From UBA4207 sp964352405 (GTDB lineage: Bacteria; Bdellovibrionota; Bacteriovoracia; Bacteriovoracales; Bacteriovoracaceae), in assembly GCA_964352405.1 (NCBI GenBank), contig CAYGRY010000096.1, forward strand, positions 1 to 8,483: 8,483 nucleotides of DNA, given 5' to 3'. The notes beneath the pieces are model-generated. The model was not told the DNA's origin, searched no databases, and saw nothing but the letters and a program-made list of their open reading frames with translations. The translations under genes and the position numbers were made by a program. This document shows positions 1 through 5,879 of this stretch, piece after piece; the first letter of the stretch is position 1; each line of letters starts with the position of its first letter.

Positions 1-929
1 CATGTACAACCATTAATAAAGTTTGCGGCTCTGGCATGCGTACAACAATTGCAGCAGCTCAATCCATTCTTGCTGGTGATAACCAATTAGTTGTTGCTGG
101 TGGCATGGAGAATATGTCATTGGCACCACATCTTCTTCCAAGCGGTCGCTCGGGCATTAAGTTTGGTGGCGGCGAAATTAAAGATTCAATGCAATGGGAT
201 GGTCTTTGGGATGTTTATACTGATCGCCCAATGGGAAATTGCGCCGAAGAATGCGCCACTAAATATGAATTTACGCGTGAACAACAAGATGCTTTTTCAA
301 TCGAAAGTTTTAAGCGTGCACAAAAAGCCATTGCTGACGGTATTTTTGCTAAAGAAATTGTTTCAGTAACAGTTCCTGGCAGAAAGGGCGATATTATCGT
401 TGATACAGACGAAGGCCCAGCAAAAGCGAATTTTGAAAAGATGCCAAGTTTAAGACCTGCGTTTGATAAGAATGGAACGATCACTGCTGCCAATGCTTCA
501 ACTATTAATGATGGGGCTGCAGCGCTTGTTGTTGCTGGTGAAGATTATAAAGACCGTGCCAAGTTTAAATTAGTCTCATGGGCATCTCATGCGCAAAACC
601 CAACATGGTTTACGACGGCCCCAGTTGAAGCGATGAAAAAAGCGCTAGATAAAGCTAAGCTTAAAATTAATGATATCGATTTATTTGAAATCAATGAAGC
701 CTTCGCCGTTGTTCCAATGGCAGCCATGAAAGAGTTTAATCTTAATCATTCACAAGTGAATATTTTTGGTGGTGGCGTTTCTCTTGGTCACCCAATCGGT
801 TGTTCAGGAACTCGTATTATTGTGACGTTGATGAATGCTCTAGCTCATCAAAATAAAAAGTACGGCCTAGCTTCTATCTGTATTGGTGGTGGTGAAGCAC
901 TGGCTTGTGTGGTGGAGAGAATTGGATGA
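1..929 (+). CDS. Thiolase, probable acetyl-CoA C-acetyltransferase (5' end missing)
   Basis: This is the C-terminal three quarters of a type II thiolase, which condenses two acetyl-CoA to acetoacetyl-CoA or runs the reverse cleavage. The frame is open to the left edge; the first complete codon is at 3 and the window begins about 85 residues into a usual 390-residue protein, so the true start is outside. All active-site elements in view are intact: the nucleophilic Cys in KVCGSGM (codon 24-26), GGMENMS, the EINEAFA loop, the GHPIGCSGTR box with catalytic His (codon 789-791) and the final CIGGG motif with the second catalytic Cys (codon 879-881). NASTINDGAAALV is also typical. The MENMSLAPH segment resembles biosynthetic acetyl-CoA acetyltransferases (PhaA/AtoB) more than FadA, but chain-length preference cannot be read reliably. 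It is a cytoplasmic enzyme. Its stop overlaps the start of the next gene by four bases, so the two are probably cotranscribed. Confidence 0.93.
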   Translation, partial: CTTINKVCGSGMRTTIAAAQSILAGDNQLVVAGGMENMSLAPHLLPSGRSGIKFGGGEIKDSMQWDGLWDVYTDRPMGNCAEECATKYEFTREQQDAFSIESFKRAQKAIADGIFAKEIVSVTVPGRKGDIIVDTDEGPAKANFEKMPSLRPAFDKNGTITAANASTINDGAAALVVAGEDYKDRAKFKLVSWASHAQNPTWFTTAPVEAMKKALDKAKLKINDIDLFEINEAFAVVPMAAMKEFNLNHSQVNIFGGGVSLGHPIGCSGTRIIVTLMNALAHQNKKYGLASICIGGGEALACVVERIG

Positions 930-1969
930 GTACAGCAGGGGCTAAGAAATCCGGATTAAAAACTTATAAGCCGGGTGAAATCCTCTTTAACGAGAATGAT
1001 GCTGCTGAATCGCTTTATATTATTCAGCGCGGACAAATTCGTTTGTTTCGTCCAAAGGGTAGAGGCTTTGTAGAGATCGGTGTGCTGCGTGCAGGTGAGG
1101 TTATCGGTGAGATGGCCTTCTTTGATCAAAAGGCTCGTCGTCGTTCATGCTCTGCTTCAGCCATGGTCACGACAGATATGGTTGAGATCTCTTTCGTCGC
1201 CTTTGCTAAAACCATGGAAGGTCTTAATCCGTGGTTTAAAACAATTATTAATACGCTTGCCGATCGTCTTAGAAAAACAAATGAAAGAGTCAAAGAGCTT
1301 GAAAGTAACTCTATTGGTTACGGTAAAGGTGGCAAGGTTGCCGATTATAAATTCTTTCAAAACAACGATATCATTCGCGCTTTATCATTAATTTATATGG
1401 CCCTAAAAACTCACGGTGAAGAACTTGATGGAGTGGTCAATCTTCATATGAATATTTTGAAGTTTTATGCCTCGGATATTTTCAATCTTCAAGACGTAAA
1501 GTTTGAAGAATTCTTTTTATTGTTAAAAGATCAAGGCTATTTGGAATTAACGGAAGATGAAGACGGAGCGATGAAGCTGATTCAAATTGCGAATCCAGAA
1601 CGTATAAAATTCCTCATGAGCTTTTTACAAAATCAACGTCGCCTAGAAGATAATAAGAAACTTACGATCTCACCTAAATGTGAAATATTTCTTAAAAAAA
1701 TCATGGATCAAATCACCATTAAAGGAATTAAAGGGACGGCGATCGAAGCAGATATCTCAGCTATTCTAGAAGGTTTTGCAGCTAGTGGTACGGCGATTTC
1801 GGAAAATGACCTTAAAGAAGCCATCGATCAAGACCTATGTGATGATCTTGTCGTCGGTGAAGAAAATAGAATTTCATCAACTGTTAATTATGATCAGATC
1901 GTTAAGATGTATCCAGCTATTAAATTAATGAATGCGATTGAAAGAGCTAACGAGCTTAAAACTCGCTAG
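926..1969 (+). CDS. Cyclic-nucleotide-binding-domain protein with degenerate winged-helix-like C-terminus
   Basis: A 347-residue cytoplasmic protein. Residues about 10-115 form a cNMP-binding (Crp/Fnr-type) beta-barrel: YKPGEILFNEND, SLYIIQRGQIRLF, and a phosphate-binding cassette starting GEMAFFDQ (61-68) followed by an Arg cluster (71-73) and SCSASA. The cassette seems one or two residues longer than canonical, so ligand binding is uncertain. A helix (about 102-128) follows. Residues about 170-235 look like a weak Crp-style winged helix (FEEFFLLLKDQGYLEL, then an acidic wing and IQIANPERI), but the recognition helix is not the usual one. The last 110 residues are helical and unrecognised. 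ATG 926 is chosen because GGAGAG at 914-919 lies six bases upstream and because it forms an ATGA overlap with the thiolase stop; an in-frame TTG at 905 is less likely. It could be a transcription factor or a non-DNA-binding sensor. Confidence 0.85.
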   Translation: MSTAGAKKSGLKTYKPGEILFNENDAAESLYIIQRGQIRLFRPKGRGFVEIGVLRAGEVIGEMAFFDQKARRRSCSASAMVTTDMVEISFVAFAKTMEGLNPWFKTIINTLADRLRKTNERVKELESNSIGYGKGGKVADYKFFQNNDIIRALSLIYMALKTHGEELDGVVNLHMNILKFYASDIFNLQDVKFEEFFLLLKDQGYLELTEDEDGAMKLIQIANPERIKFLMSFLQNQRRLEDNKKLTISPKCEIFLKKIMDQITIKGIKGTAIEADISAILEGFAASGTAISENDLKEAIDQDLCDDLVVGEENRISSTVNYDQIVKMYPAIKLMNAIERANELKTR

Positions 1970-1971
1970 CT
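1945..1971. terminator. Hairpin across convergent gene ends, possible bidirectional terminator
   Basis: Arms 1945-1954 (agctaacgag) and 1962-1971 (ctcgctagct) pair over a 7-base loop. In the plus-strand RNA one A-C mismatch interrupts ten pairs; in the minus-strand RNA the same position becomes a G-U wobble, so the stem is complete. The plus-gene stop codon lies within the right arm and the minus-gene stop overlaps its end. Neither side has a strong U-tract, so termination efficiency is doubtful. It is the only candidate terminator, because the two genes are one base apart. Confidence 0.42.
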
Positions 1972-3476
1972 TAGGTTCCTGAAGGGTCGTAAATCACACT
2001 GACCGACTGTCCATTAGAATAAGCAGCATTTCCATGAAGCTTTAAGAAGTAACCAGATTTAACCATGCCTGGAGACTTTGGCGTAAAATTATTTGGTGCT
2101 GTGATTCGCATATTTTGGTTACTAATATAAGTAGGACCTGCACCAGATTTAATCAACTCCCAGCCGTTACATCCACTAGGATTTGATGGGCATTGACTCA
2201 CTGGTATTCCATCAATTTTTAATTGAATTGAAGCTTCAACTGGTTTTGATTGAAGGTGAGCATAACCATACCATTCAAGCACTGTCTGAGTTCTAACAGA
2301 CATACATTCTGGATAAGTCACTTGAGCATTACCATAAAGTTTAACCACATAACCTGTAAATGGTTCACCGGAATCCGGTGCAAAGCGAGTGTTCACGCTT
2401 TGAACTGTATTAGAAAAGCTAAAGCCATTTGGATTACCAAAAACGGGTTCGCTAATTTGAGGATAACTCACACCATCTTTAGTGACAGTAATTTCATTTG
2501 GATCAATATTGGCTCCAGCTTGTGCTACCGGCCAATAATTATACTTATGTCCTAGGATAAAATCTTGAATAGAGTTATTAATTCCATCAAAAACTTTGGT
2601 GAAGTCACTAATATCACAAAGATCAAAACTGTCGCGATTATTTCCAATATCTGCAGGTAGAGGAGACTGTGAATAGAACACTTGTTCTGAGACACGACGG
2701 TAAGCTTCACTAAAGGCAAATGGATTCATTGGCGCATAGTTTTGATTACATATTCTCTTTCTAACAATCGAGAAAAATCTAAGTTGCAAAGAATCAAGAG
2801 AATTTTTTAAACTATTAAGTGAACTTGTTTTTTGAGAAACAAAATTCGTAAGTTTTTGATATTCACTACCACCAGCCGCTTGAAAGACTCCATCGTCATC
2901 TTCTGTCGACATCAAGACAACAATAGTGTGAGCCCCATAACGAAAGGCATTTTTAAGCGCCCCGGATGAAGTAGTTTTATTAGTATTAAGAAGATCAATC
3001 GCACGTTGTGTCCCAAACTCAGAACTTCCTACAGCAGGAAAAGTAGAAAGATGGTTTTGCGCGGCTGAGCGATCAATTCGCATTGATAGAGCTGTATTTG
3101 TCATTTCTCCAGAAGGAGTATCACTGACGATAAGTCCAGCGTAGCTATTAACACTTGCGCCGTTTGGAACAACAAGTGGTGCAAGCACAATATGATAGTC
3201 AAAGCGATTAGAGATCAGATCGATTGTTTGGTTTAAAGCCTGTCTTGTTTGGTCATTGATAAAAACGGCAGAGCTTGAGTTATCCCATAGAAATAAGAAA
3301 TCAACTTTAGGCTTGATATAAGTGAAGTTTGAGCAGGCACTTTGTGTATTTGTTTGAATCGCACTAATTTGTGTCGAGTCTTTCTTCTTTTTTGAAGCGA
3401 ATTCTTCAACTCCACACGAGCTTGCAAGCATTAATGCAGAGGTGAGAATGATGAAAAACTTTATTTTACTAAACAT
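1971..3476 (-). CDS. VWA-like lipoprotein with tandem C-terminal beta domains
   Basis: A 501-residue exported lipoprotein, function unknown. The N-terminus (MFSKIKFF, hydrophobic stretch, LASSC) is a signal peptidase II signal with lipidated Cys21. I chose ATG 3476 because it puts the signal peptide at the extreme N-terminus and has GGGGA four bases upstream; the frame stays open to an ATG at 3590, but that 38-residue extension would bury the signal. Residues about 55-310 resemble a von Willebrand factor A fold: KVDFLFLWDNSSS carries a DxSxS metal-site motif (D65, S67, S69), SEFGTQRAIDLL (152-163) may supply the MIDAS Thr, and IVVLMSTEDDDG (185-196) matches the usual strand plus acidic end. 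Residues about 325-500 hold two related beta-rich units, each ending GYxxKLxGNA (375-384 and 475-484, exactly 100 residues apart). Six cysteines follow the lipid Cys, compatible with disulfides outside the cytoplasm. Likely outer-membrane anchored; adhesion or protein binding is plausible but not shown. Confidence 0.72.
   Translation of the reverse strand: MFSKIKFFIILTSALMLASSCGVEEFASKKKKDSTQISAIQTNTQSACSNFTYIKPKVDFLFLWDNSSSAVFINDQTRQALNQTIDLISNRFDYHIVLAPLVVPNGASVNSYAGLIVSDTPSGEMTNTALSMRIDRSAAQNHLSTFPAVGSSEFGTQRAIDLLNTNKTTSSGALKNAFRYGAHTIVVLMSTEDDDGVFQAAGGSEYQKLTNFVSQKTSSLNSLKNSLDSLQLRFFSIVRKRICNQNYAPMNPFAFSEAYRRVSEQVFYSQSPLPADIGNNRDSFDLCDISDFTKVFDGINNSIQDFILGHKYNYWPVAQAGANIDPNEITVTKDGVSYPQISEPVFGNPNGFSFSNTVQSVNTRFAPDSGEPFTGYVVKLYGNAQVTYPECMSVRTQTVLEWYGYAHLQSKPVEASIQLKIDGIPVSQCPSNPSGCNGWELIKSGAGPTYISNQNMRITAPNNFTPKSPGMVKSGYFLKLHGNAAYSNGQSVSVIYDPSGT
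2025..2354 (-). repeat. Tandem domain repeat within the VWA-like lipoprotein
   Basis: Two protein-level repeats. GYVVKLYGNA (codons 2325-2354) and GYFLKLHGNA (codons 2025-2054) share seven of ten residues. Each is preceded by an I-x-x-x-x-DG strand (residues 329-335 and 417-423), a Gln five residues later, and an N-P-N/S-G turn. This indicates duplication of a domain of roughly 90-100 residues; DNA-level identity is low, so the duplication is old. Confidence 0.65.
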
Positions 3477-3500
3477 GGCGTCCCCATGGTTGATGCCTTT

Positions 3501-3516
3501 TATGTTTAAATACATA
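3501..3516. promoter_or_regulatory. 16-bp inverted repeat TATGT-N6-ACATA, possible operator
   Basis: Perfect 5-bp arms TATGT (3501-3505) and ACATA (3512-3516) flank a 6-base AT spacer. It lies 24 to 40 bases upstream of the leftward lipoprotein start, over the likely -10 region. The half-site spacing resembles Crp/Fnr-family operators (TGT-type arms around a 6-bp centre), and a CNB-domain protein is encoded nearby. In AT-rich DNA such dyads can occur by chance, so this is suggestive only. Confidence 0.3.
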
Positions 3517-3534
3517 TACTCAATCGGTCCTATC

Positions 3535-3613
3535 GGGAAAAAAGGGGCAAAACTTGAACCCGAAAGGGGGAAACGGGCAATTTCGACCATGTTGGGTCTG
3601 TAGTTTCGAGGGG
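3535..3613 (+). other. Clustered G-runs with an imperfect direct repeat
   Basis: Six plus-strand G-runs sit in 79 bases of otherwise AT-rich sequence: 3535-3537, 3544-3547, 3566-3570, 3575-3577, 3594-3596 and 3610-3613. The first two and the next two pairs belong to an imperfect repeat (GGG-A-run-GGGGCAA and GGGGG-AAA-CGGGCAA). CCC-GAAA-GGG at 3559-3568 could form a small tetraloop hairpin. A G-quadruplex is conceivable, but one loop would be 18 bases. Confidence 0.45.
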
Positions 3614-3620
3614 TTAAACT
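3592..3620 (+). promoter_or_regulatory. Weak sigma70-like promoter candidate for the GYF/PilZ operon
   Basis: TTGGGT (3592-3597), a 17-bp spacer and TAAACT (3615-3620) match the -35 and -10 consensus at three and four of six positions. The 55-base leader to the ATG is reasonable. The match is low quality, and it is offered only because the spacing is ideal and the position sensible. Confidence 0.25.
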
Positions 3621-3655
3621 AGTAAGGAATGTAAATTGAGCTATTTAGTGACAGT

Positions 3656-3665
3656 TTTAGCTAAA
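3656..3665. promoter_or_regulatory. Perfect 10-bp palindrome TTTAGCTAAA abutting the ribosome binding site
   Basis: TTTAGCTAAA is identical to its reverse complement, and its last three bases form part of AAAGGAGA (3663-3670), the Shine-Dalgarno of the GYF/PilZ gene. A bound protein, or pairing with upstream TTTAG at 3644-3648, could affect translation or transcription. Chance occurrence is quite possible. Confidence 0.3.
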
Positions 3666-3675
3666 GGAGAAAACC

Positions 3676-4470
3676 ATGTCGTCGTCTTGGTATTACGTCA
3701 GTGGTAGTGATCGAATCGGTCCAGTTGAAGAAAGTGAGCTTGCTAGCTTATTTCAAGATAGCACCCTTGATGGTGAGTCTTATGTTTGGACAAAAGGATT
3801 TGATAACTGGCAACGAGCAAAATCCGTCGATCAACTGGCACATTATTTTAGTGGTGCTGCTCCTGCTCAACCTCCTATGAATGCTTCAGAACCTCCAAAA
3901 GGTGATCGTCCCGTTTTAGATATCGGATCACTTTCAGAAGACCAAGCTTGTATCACGATTAAAATTGGTTATGATCGTGGTGCCGATGAAGTTGAATATG
4001 GTCCATACTCAATTTCTCAAATGCGCCGAGCTTATAAAGAAAATCGTATTAACGGAAAAACGTTTGTCTTCGTTCCCGGAATGGAGAATTGGCAATTCTT
4101 AGCTGAGACACAACTCTTTGATCGTATTACAAGCGATATGCCTCCAGTGATTGATGATAGTGATAGAAGAATGCATACAAGAAAACCTTTTGTTGCTCGT
4201 CTTTTATTTCATGATCGCCAAGAAGTTTACGAAGGTGTTTGTCGTGATATTTCAACTGGTGGTTTACAAGTTTTAGTTGCTAACTTTCCATGTAAATCAG
4301 GCGATGAAGTTAAGCTTAATGTTCACCCTGACAATGGTGCAAAGTCTTTTACAGCAACTGGAAAAGTTGTAAGAGTTCTTGAGGGGTCTCAAGGATTTTC
4401 TCTTCGCTTTCATGGACTAGGCGAGCAAGCAAAGAAGGCAATTGAAGATTATATTGAACAGGCTCGTTAA
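3676..4470 (+). CDS. GYF_2-GYF_2-PilZ domain protein, probable c-di-GMP receptor
   Basis: A 264-residue soluble protein with no signal peptide. Residues 4-50 are a GYF_2 (DUF4339) domain: it opens with WYYVSG, has GPVEESEL at the usual place and ends VWTKGFDNWQRA. Residues about 93-147 are a second, divergent copy that keeps EYGPYSISQM and VPGMENWQFL but has lost the opening Trp-Tyr-Tyr. A Pro/Ala-rich linker separates them. Residues 163-264 form a PilZ domain with both c-di-GMP-binding motifs: RxxxR (R165-R169) and DxSxxG (D191, S193, G196), then the beta strands and the GFSLRF/C-terminal helix normal for the family. From family knowledge, PilZ binds cyclic di-GMP and GYF_2 domains mediate protein contacts, so a c-di-GMP-responsive adaptor is the likely role. 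ATG 3676 has an AAAGGAGA site six bases upstream. Its stop overlaps the following start by one base (TAATG), implying coupling. Confidence 0.9.
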   Translation: MSSSWYYVSGSDRIGPVEESELASLFQDSTLDGESYVWTKGFDNWQRAKSVDQLAHYFSGAAPAQPPMNASEPPKGDRPVLDIGSLSEDQACITIKIGYDRGADEVEYGPYSISQMRRAYKENRINGKTFVFVPGMENWQFLAETQLFDRITSDMPPVIDDSDRRMHTRKPFVARLLFHDRQEVYEGVCRDISTGGLQVLVANFPCKSGDEVKLNVHPDNGAKSFTATGKVVRVLEGSQGFSLRFHGLGEQAKKAIEDYIEQAR

Positions 4471-5309
4471 TGACTCAAGTCATTGACGAAATCTTTGTCT
4501 CAACTCGTGACTCTTCTCGAGAGATTTTTGTAAAAAAGTATCTTCCCAATAAGACATCTCAAACTCATCTTGTTTTTCTCCATGATCTTTTTGATTATCA
4601 TGGAATTTATCAACAATTTGCCACAGCATTAAGTGGAGCAGGTGTAGCTGTATCGATGCTTGATATGAGAGGATTTGGAAGATCTGGCGGAGGAAGAGGA
4701 GTCATCGATAAACATGATGAAATTGTTGATGATATTGAAGACTATCTAAAATCTCTTGATCAATCAGCGATTTTAGCAGGTCAAGGGCTTGGTGGATTAT
4801 TGGCCATAAGGCTGCATCATCGCCAAAGTCTTCCACCTGAAAAAGCATTAAAAGGCTTAATTCTATCCAACCCATTACTACGTTTTAATAACGCACTTCC
4901 AAAAACAAACGGTCTTATTTTCGATCGTTTAAGGCATCCATTTGATTTGATCACTTTGCCTTGGAAACTTAAAATCTCAGATCGATCAGTCAGTGAAAAG
5001 GCTAGGATGAAGTTATCTGAAGACCCACTTATTCGTGAGCAGTTGGTGCTTAGAACATACCGGGAAGTGGAAAAACTGATAAAACTTGAGCAAAATGCTT
5101 CCTATTTAATTGATGTTCCGACTTTAACCTTGTTATCAGGAAGTGATACAATAGGATCAATAAATTTTGCCAGACTCTTTACCAAAGCTTTAGATAGTGA
5201 GAATTCTAGGCTGATTGAATACGAAAGAGCGCAGCGAGATTTGTTATCTGACAATGAAAATGAATTGGTTTTGAAGGATGTCTTGCAATGGTTAAAAGAG
5301 CGTTACTAG
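4470..5309 (+). CDS. Alpha/beta-hydrolase fold protein (S33/monoacylglycerol-lipase type) lacking catalytic Ser and His
   Basis: A 279-residue cytoplasmic protein with the layout of the Hydrolase_4 / monoglyceride-lipase family: LVFLHDLFDYHGIY (34-47) matches the HGxxEHxxRY loop, LDMRGFGRSGGGRG (64-77) matches the conserved D-RGHG-S-G-RG segment, and the C-terminal helix VLKDVLQWL is normal. The nucleophile elbow, normally GHSxGG, reads GQGLGG (104-109), with Gly106 (GGG codon, 4785-4787) in place of Ser. The acid Asp226 (SGSDTI) remains. The usual HDLL/HELL catalytic His is Arg256 (CGA, 5235-5237) in RDLLSD. HG of the oxyanion loop is also HD. Two triad members are gone in an otherwise intact frame with no stop or frameshift, so it reads as a selected pseudoenzyme, perhaps a binding or scaffold protein, not a decaying gene. 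No clear ribosome binding site precedes it; translation probably reinitiates at TAATG. It overlaps the next gene by 22 bases. Confidence 0.85.
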   Translation: MTQVIDEIFVSTRDSSREIFVKKYLPNKTSQTHLVFLHDLFDYHGIYQQFATALSGAGVAVSMLDMRGFGRSGGGRGVIDKHDEIVDDIEDYLKSLDQSAILAGQGLGGLLAIRLHHRQSLPPEKALKGLILSNPLLRFNNALPKTNGLIFDRLRHPFDLITLPWKLKISDRSVSEKARMKLSEDPLIREQLVLRTYREVEKLIKLEQNASYLIDVPTLTLLSGSDTIGSINFARLFTKALDSENSRLIEYERAQRDLLSDNENELVLKDVLQWLKERY

Positions 5310-5812
5310 TTTCTGTACTTCTTATCAGCGCTTGCGCCAATCTTAGTAAAAATCAAACTTTAACTGAAGACTTTGTGGTCCGTGGTGGTAAGTTTGGTAA
5401 TCAGACTTGGAATGATTCTTTGCATTTTAAAAGAACATCTTGGTACGCCGAGCTTACACTAGTGTATGACCTTTTGATGAGCGAAGTGGGGGATCAGAGT
5501 CCTTTTTGGCAGTGGCTTTCTGTCAGTGAAAAGCAAACCTTATCAGCCTGTAAAAAACATTATGTCGTTGTTGCTTACGCTCAAGACTCGCAAAAAATAT
5601 CCCATGGTACATTCAAGTCCTTTGCAGCAGATGCTGGTTACTCGAGTGTGGCGCTTCCTCAATTTGCGAACTATATGAGGTTGCATCCGGACTTCAATCA
5701 AAACTCCTTCCACCTCTATAGCGTTTTTGGTCTTTGCCAAGATAATTTGAGTCCAAAAAGAGAGGATATATTGCTTCAATTCCCTAATTTTACTGAAGTT
5801 TTAATCAATTAA
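5288..5812 (+). CDS. Small lipoprotein of unknown function
   Basis: A 174-residue exported lipoprotein. MVKR, a hydrophobic stretch and LISAC give a textbook lipobox with lipidated Cys16; Ala at +2 would fit outer-membrane sorting under Lol rules. The mature part has no domain I recognise. It contains an aromatic, Trp-rich segment (W41, W52, W74, W76), the phrase HFKRTSWYAELTLVYDLL, and two further cysteines (C88, C150) that could pair outside the cytoplasm. ATG 5288 lies inside the end of the hydrolase-like gene; GAAGGA at 5273-5278, nine bases upstream, supports it, and the signal peptide begins exactly there. The 22-bp overlap points to tight coupling with the upstream genes. It may be a lineage-restricted family. 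A partner role for the kinase's extracytoplasmic domain is possible from position alone. Confidence 0.78.
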   Translation: MVKRALLVSVLLISACANLSKNQTLTEDFVVRGGKFGNQTWNDSLHFKRTSWYAELTLVYDLLMSEVGDQSPFWQWLSVSEKQTLSACKKHYVVVAYAQDSQKISHGTFKSFAADAGYSSVALPQFANYMRLHPDFNQNSFHLYSVFGLCQDNLSPKREDILLQFPNFTEVLIN

Positions 5813-5879
5813 ACAAATAGCATAAACTACTTTAGTTTTCCGTCTCGATGTCCGATATGTATGTTCGGGAGATATAAAA
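5813..5879 (+). promoter_or_regulatory. Short intergenic leader of the kinase gene
   Basis: The 67-base gap holds GGGAGA (5867-5872), a good ribosome binding site seven bases before the kinase ATG. AAACTA-CTT-TAGTTT (5824-5838) is a perfect 6-bp AT-only hairpin followed by one more T and then TCC, weak as a terminator. CCGA (5852-5855) and TCGG (5866-5869 region) could pair near the ribosome binding site. The gap is compatible with read-through from the upstream genes or with a local promoter; TAAACT at 5823-5828 is a possible -10, with only TTTAAT at 5800-5805 as -35. Confidence 0.35.

Larger units (their letters stand above)
3477..3675. promoter_or_regulatory. Divergent intergenic control region
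   Basis: The 199 bases between the VWA-like lipoprotein (leftward) and the GYF/PilZ gene (rightward) must hold promoters for both. It contains a GGGGA ribosome binding site for the leftward gene (complement of 3481-3485), a 16-bp dyad at 3501-3516, a run of G-clusters at 3535-3613, a 10-bp palindrome at 3656-3665 and an AAAGGAGA ribosome binding site (3663-3670) six bases from the rightward ATG. For the leftward promoter the best guess I find is a TATATG -10 on the minus strand near 3513-3518, with only a poor -35. No convincing coding sequence lies here. Confidence 0.7.

Noticed and set aside
905..925. TTG start at 905 for the CNB-domain gene
   Set aside because: ATG 926 has GGAGAG six bases upstream and makes a standard ATGA coupling overlap; the extra seven residues are just read from the thiolase end.
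2250..2555. Plus-strand open frame antisense to the VWA-like lipoprotein
   Set aside because: No ribosome binding site, no recognisable domain, and the opposite strand carries a clear exported protein.
3477..3590. In-frame 38-residue N-terminal extension of the VWA-like lipoprotein, from an ATG at 3590
   Set aside because: It would place the lipoprotein signal peptide internally and runs through the G/C-run block. ATG 3476 has a GGGGA site and starts exactly at the signal peptide.
4785..5237. Sequencing error or pseudogene as the cause of the missing Ser and His in the hydrolase-like gene
   Set aside because: Two separate triad sites would need substitution errors, Ser to GGG needs more than a trivial change, and the frame is intact from start to stop. 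A non-catalytic protein is the simpler reading.
5543..5779. Minus-strand open frame antisense to the small lipoprotein
   Set aside because: It lies wholly within a supported gene, with no start signal and no protein features of its own.
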